From Acidobacteriota bacterium (GTDB lineage: Bacteria; Acidobacteriota; UBA6911; RPQK01), in contig RPQK01000300.1 of the NCBI GenBank assembly GCA_003819755.1, positions 1-8,504 on the forward strand: a stretch of DNA of 8,504 nucleotides. The letters run 5' to 3'. A program made the position numbers and the translations under genes. The notes under the pieces are model-generated. The model was not told the origin of the DNA and did not search any database. It saw only the letters and a program-made list of their open reading frames with translations. Of this stretch, positions 5,977 to 8,504 are shown piece by piece; position 1 is the first letter of the stretch, and each line of letters begins with the position of its first letter.

Positions 5977-8142
5977 ATGACGAAAGTCCGGATTCTGGCC
6001 TTTTATTCCCTCGCTACGGGGCTGGCCTGGAGCGTCTTGTGCACCAATGTTCAAGCCGAAACCAGCCACCTCGATCTTTCTCCGGACAGCCACATTCGGG
6101 GAGCCTTCAGCGAGATCGCCGAGGTGCAGAAGAGCTATTCCCGGGCGCTGGCGACGTACCAGGCGGGCCGGCCCGAATACGCGGTGGAGCTTTTTCGCAG
6201 CGCTTTTGAGGCGGACAACTCCTTCCTCCTCGCCAAGATTGCCGAGATGGAGTCGTATCGGGCGCTATCGCTCGAGGATCATGCGGCCGTCGTCAAGAGC
6301 CAGCTGTTCCAGCAACCCGGTGCCGGCGCCTTCCTCCAATGGGTGGAATCGCGCCCGCAAGCAAGCGGCTCTCAGCAAGGGGCGGAGGAGCCGATCCAAG
6401 TGCCTGCCCGCATGCGCGATCCCGTCGACTTCGAAAGAGGGCTTGCCTATACCCCGGAGTTGTTTGCTCAGGCGTTGCGTCACTACAGCGAAGACAGGCG
6501 TGATCGGGTGTGGATCCTGCGCCTTTACAACGCGTATCACTCCCGGCATTGGGAACATCGAATCGTTTTGATGCAGCATCTGCTGACGCTCCTCGATCGG
6601 AACCAGCCGGCTGACGCCAACTGGATGTCAACGGCTCTTTGGAGGATCAGGCAGGAGAAATATCGACGAGGCGCGGGATACTGCTTCCGTCCGGAAGGCG
6701 TGGAAACGGAGTTCGCCGAGTTGCTTGCGGCATATCCGGCGAGCGCGGCGGCGGCCTGCGTCCGATATTCGATTGCTCTTGAGCGGGCGAGCGAGGGTAT
6801 GCACAAGGAAGCCGCCGCGCTCCTCGAACACGTGATCGAGGTTATGTTGGAGACCAAGGAGATCCAGGTCCCGTGCGGCTACTGGACGAATCTGTATTTC
6901 TTTGCAGCGAGAGAAGCCAACCTCGCCGGCCGGCCGGAGGCTGCCGGAGAGTACCTGGGACTGGCGCAAGAGGCTGATCAGTCGTGGTGCCAGCGGGACT
7001 ATCCCTGCCTGTATTCTCAGCACCGGCGGGAGATCCCGGTCGTGGCGGCTATGGGCGTGAATTACTCCTTTGCGCTCGTCTGCAAGGATGGGCCCGGATG
7101 GATGTTGGATACCTTCACTTTTGGTTTGGACCGTTCGGGAAGGATCTTTGAGTCCGGGCAGGTGTGGTGGGATTCGATTTCGGCTGAGCTCGAATCGCTC
7201 GTGAAAGCGTTGAGAGAGCCAGTTACACCACCGGACTCCGGTCCGGCGATTGAAAGTATTCTGGCTCAACTTGACCAGCAGGCGTTTACGAGCAAGGCCG
7301 ATTTGAAGCGAGGTGCGGTCCTTCGGGAAGCGTTTCTGGCCGCACTTCTGAAGATAATTCAAGATGATAGCCGGGCACCGGCGGATGGGTTGAAGCGGAC
7401 TGCGTCAGACTGGCATGCCCTCTTCTTCAGGGCTAGTCGTATTCTTCAGTTGCTATTCAAGCGGGGCTCGATACGGTGGTCGCGCGCGGAACTAAAAGAG
7501 ATTGGCCGGCGACTGAGCGCCGACTGTCAACGACTAACCACGGGGATATCGGGCTCCGCCAATTCGACTGTCCTGCTGGTGCTCGCCATCGAGGACTATA
7601 CAGCTGCCCTCAAGCTTTTGGATCAGCAAAACCGGAAGCCAGATGTGCGCGAACTGTGCGCGGAGAGCGGGCTGCGCGGCATAGCTGTGCGTGGGCTATT
7701 CGGCTCGGCAGCCGAAGTGCAGTTTTACCAGGAGAGAATCGGGCTGCTTCGCGAGATGGGATTTCAGGACTGGATCGGCGGCATGGACATCTTTGCTCGT
7801 GCCGCAAAAGCGGCGCGAAACGCCGGGCTTCCGAAAGTCGCGGTCGAATTCTGTCAGCAGGGCATTACCTTCCTCGATGACCTCGGACGGCTCGAGGAGA
7901 TGAAACATGAGGAGACCCGGACAGCCGCGACGGAGAGAAAGGCCTCCCTCATGTTCCTGCTTGGCACCCTTTACGAGCAGCTGCAAGACAACCAGAACGC
8001 CGCTGCCACGTTCCGGCGCATCATGGAAATGACGGCTGGAAGCAACATGAACCTGTACGACCCGGCATTCGACTACAGCGGCGGAACCCTGAGAGACAAC
8101 ATCTTCAAGCTGGCGGCAGAGCGCCTGAAGGCGCTGAAGTAG
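5977..8142 (+). CDS. Exported helical-repeat protein of unknown function (721 aa)
   Basis: I do not recognise a family. The N-terminus is a signal peptide with a hydrophobic core from about residue 5 to 22 and a VQA-ET cleavage site after residue 27; Cys22 does not sit in a proper lipobox, so a soluble periplasmic or secreted protein is more likely than a lipoprotein. The rest reads as mostly alpha-helical. TPR-like helix pairs are suggested around residues 48-85 (ALATYQAGRPEYAVELFRSAF) and 659-685 (MFLLGTLYEQLQDNQNAAATF, with the A/L/Y/F spacing of a TPR). The middle has several Cys residues and aromatic-rich segments and no catalytic motif I can name. The start is fixed by AAGGAGG. Such proteins often act as scaffolds in the envelope, but that is inference. 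It is divergent from the TRAP operon with no sign of shared function. Confidence 0.8.
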   Translation: MTKVRILAFYSLATGLAWSVLCTNVQAETSHLDLSPDSHIRGAFSEIAEVQKSYSRALATYQAGRPEYAVELFRSAFEADNSFLLAKIAEMESYRALSLEDHAAVVKSQLFQQPGAGAFLQWVESRPQASGSQQGAEEPIQVPARMRDPVDFERGLAYTPELFAQALRHYSEDRRDRVWILRLYNAYHSRHWEHRIVLMQHLLTLLDRNQPADANWMSTALWRIRQEKYRRGAGYCFRPEGVETEFAELLAAYPASAAAACVRYSIALERASEGMHKEAAALLEHVIEVMLETKEIQVPCGYWTNLYFFAAREANLAGRPEAAGEYLGLAQEADQSWCQRDYPCLYSQHRREIPVVAAMGVNYSFALVCKDGPGWMLDTFTFGLDRSGRIFESGQVWWDSISAELESLVKALREPVTPPDSGPAIESILAQLDQQAFTSKADLKRGAVLREAFLAALLKIIQDDSRAPADGLKRTASDWHALFFRASRILQLLFKRGSIRWSRAELKEIGRRLSADCQRLTTGISGSANSTVLLVLAIEDYTAALKLLDQQNRKPDVRELCAESGLRGIAVRGLFGSAAEVQFYQERIGLLREMGFQDWIGGMDIFARAAKAARNAGLPKVAVEFCQQGITFLDDLGRLEEMKHEETRTAATERKASLMFLLGTLYEQLQDNQNAAATFRRIMEMTAGSNMNLYDPAFDYSGGTLRDNIFKLAAERLKALK

Positions 8143-8261
8143 GGCGGGCATTTCTCACAACGCCGGAGGGGGCGTCCGCTGGGAGCGCAGTGCCCTGATC
8201 CTCAAACGTATCTTGTTACTTATCTTGCCCCTGGACTCGGTCCCCTTCGGAGTGTGGGGGC
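8143..8261. other. Non-coding region after the 721-aa protein gene
   Basis: No gene is visible. It holds a weak hairpin ACGCC/GGCGT (8160-8164 with 8171-8175), the second copy of the 23-base repeat, a pair of TATCTTG words 12 bases apart (8209 and 8221), and a degenerate CCCCTTCGG-type motif (8241-8254). No T-rich intrinsic terminator was found for the upstream gene. Confidence 0.55.
8168..8190 (-). repeat. Dispersed 23-base repeat, copy 2 (inverted)
   Basis: The reverse complement matches 83-105 at 22 of 23 bases. It lies 25 bases after the stop codon of the 721-aa protein gene, facing the first copy. Confidence 0.6.
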
Positions 8262-8302
8262 AGGAGGTAGCCATGGCTGCACTTAGGGGCTGGCTACTTC
8301 CT
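8262..8302. repeat. GTAGCC stem-loop
   Basis: AGGAGGTAGCC (8262-8272) pairs with GGCTACTTCCT (8292-8302) at 10 of 11 positions, the exception being a G-T wobble; the loop is 19 bases and contains an ATG. The right arm can pair instead with AGTAGCC at 8326-8332 or the left arm with GGCTACTCTCCT at 8492-8503, so several mutually exclusive folds are possible. Confidence 0.5.
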
Positions 8303-8329
8303 CACGCCGGAGGCGTGAGAGGAGAGTAG
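8273..8329 (+). CDS. Possible 18-codon small ORF with good Shine-Dalgarno
   Basis: AGGAGG (8262-8267) stands five bases before ATG 8273, which opens an 18-codon frame, MAALRGWLLPHAGGVRGE, ending at TAG 8327-8329. Spacing and Shine-Dalgarno are ideal, but the frame lies entirely in repeat and hairpin sequence (8262-8302, 8301-8319), its stop falls within an AGTAGCC repeat unit, and the peptide has no membrane segment or amino-acid run typical of attenuator leaders. It may be a chance product of the repeat. Confidence 0.2.
   Translation: MAALRGWLLPHAGGVRGE
8301..8319. repeat. Small hairpin with GGA triloop
   Basis: CTCACGCC (8301-8308), loop GGA (8309-8311), GGCGTGAG (8312-8319): a perfect 8-bp stem. 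It is flanked by GGCTACT (8292-8298) and AGTAGCC (8326-8332), which can extend it into a longer interrupted stem. Confidence 0.65.
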
Positions 8330-8384
8330 CCGGGGGTGGAGCCGTTTTTCAGGCGACACCCCCGGGAAATAGGCGGCAAAATCC

Positions 8385-8404
8385 CCCACTCCGGCAGGAG
8401 TGGG
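8385..8404. repeat. Hairpin with GGCA tetraloop inside the doublet
   Basis: CCCACTCC (8385-8392), loop GGCA, GGAGTGGG (8397-8404): a perfect 8-bp stem in the spacer of the 47-bp inverted repeat. Confidence 0.6.
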
Positions 8405-8418
8405 AGGAGGGACTCCTC
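8404..8418. repeat. Small hairpin with GGA triloop
   Basis: GAGGAG (8404-8409), loop GGA (8410-8412), CTCCTC (8413-8418): a perfect 6-bp stem immediately next to the preceding hairpin (one shared base), again with a GGA loop. Confidence 0.55.
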
Positions 8419-8504
8419 GCACCGCCTGCCGGGGTGCGTTCTTGGTTCTGTCGTTTTCCGGGGGTGTCGCCTGAAAAACGGCTCCACCCCCGGCTACTCT
8501 CCTC

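Larger units (their letters stand above)
8319..8504. repeat. Perfect 47-bp inverted repeat enclosing hairpins (REP-like doublet)
   Basis: Arms 8319-8365 and 8458-8504 are perfect reverse complements over all 47 bases. Each arm is also a hairpin: CCGGGGGTG (8330-8338) pairs with CACCCCCGG (8357-8365), followed inward by GCC/GGC, with a T-rich loop. The 92-base spacer holds an AGGCGG/CCGCCT pair (8371-8376, 8422-8427), a CCCACTCC-GGCA-GGAGTGGG hairpin (8385-8404), a GGA-loop hairpin (8404-8418) and a CGCACC/GGTGCG hairpin (8418-8438). The right arm touches the last base of the window, so its true end is unknown. The design matches paired REP elements rather than an insertion sequence, as there is no room for a transposase. 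Confidence 0.88.

Noticed and set aside
5524..6093. Minus-strand frame across the long inverted repeat with a duplicated Arg/Ser-rich peptide
   Set aside because: The apparent internal repeat is produced by the palindrome, and the frame overlaps dctP and the 5977 gene.
83..8190. Composite transposon bounded by the 23-base inverted repeats
   Set aside because: No transposase, integrase or target duplication is visible, and the repeats resemble dispersed intergenic palindromes.
8302..8487. Minus-strand 61-codon frame at the right end
   Set aside because: It is made wholly of the 47-bp inverted repeat and its hairpin spacer.
1..8504. CRISPR array, tRNA or rRNA
   Set aside because: No regularly spaced direct repeats and no cloverleaf or ribosomal RNA sequence were seen.

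Overview
The window is GC-rich bacterial DNA with four main genes, and every non-coding stretch except the short convergent gap at 2749-2857 is crowded with inverted repeats. The organism looks Gram-negative: there is a periplasmic TRAP transport system and two other proteins with Sec-type signal peptides. The mix of a secreted glycosidase, a TRAP operon, a large secreted helical-repeat protein and abundant GC-rich palindromes would fit a soil or sediment bacterium such as an Acidobacteriota (Bryobacterales/Solibacter-like), or less likely a planctomycete or verrucomicrobium. That placement is an impression, not a measurement.

Layout: 1-228 is a leader/intergenic region with small hairpins and a nested 88-bp palindrome. 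229-2748 (+) encodes a secreted six-hairpin glycosidase distantly related to GH95. It converges on a three-gene TRAP operon on the minus strand, transcribed dctP (5657-4659), dctQ (4662-4153), dctM (4150-2858), with a 4-base overlap and then a 2-base gap. From 5658 to 5976 is a divergent intergenic region holding a 66-bp-arm inverted repeat. 5977-8142 (+) encodes a 721-residue exported protein of unknown function with TPR-like helical segments. 8143-8504 has no sizeable gene; it holds a series of hairpins, a possible 18-codon ORF and a perfect 47-bp inverted repeat that reaches the last base of the window.

How the genes may work together: the glycosidase would release sugar or sugar-acid units outside the cytoplasm, and the TRAP system would import an organic acid (possibly a sugar acid) using an ion gradient. 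The link rests on adjacency only; there is no local regulator or catabolic enzyme to name the substrate. The unknown secreted protein has no visible functional tie to the others.

The most unusual content is non-coding. Both plus-strand genes for exported proteins have a long nested palindrome ending 1 to 9 bases before the Shine-Dalgarno sequence. A third palindrome built on the same plan (inverted copies of a unit that is itself a hairpin) lies at the window end. Four small hairpins with different stems share a GGA triloop. This looks like a family of dispersed REP-like palindromes, some of them sitting in mRNA leaders. No tRNA, rRNA, CRISPR array, transposase or integrase was seen.
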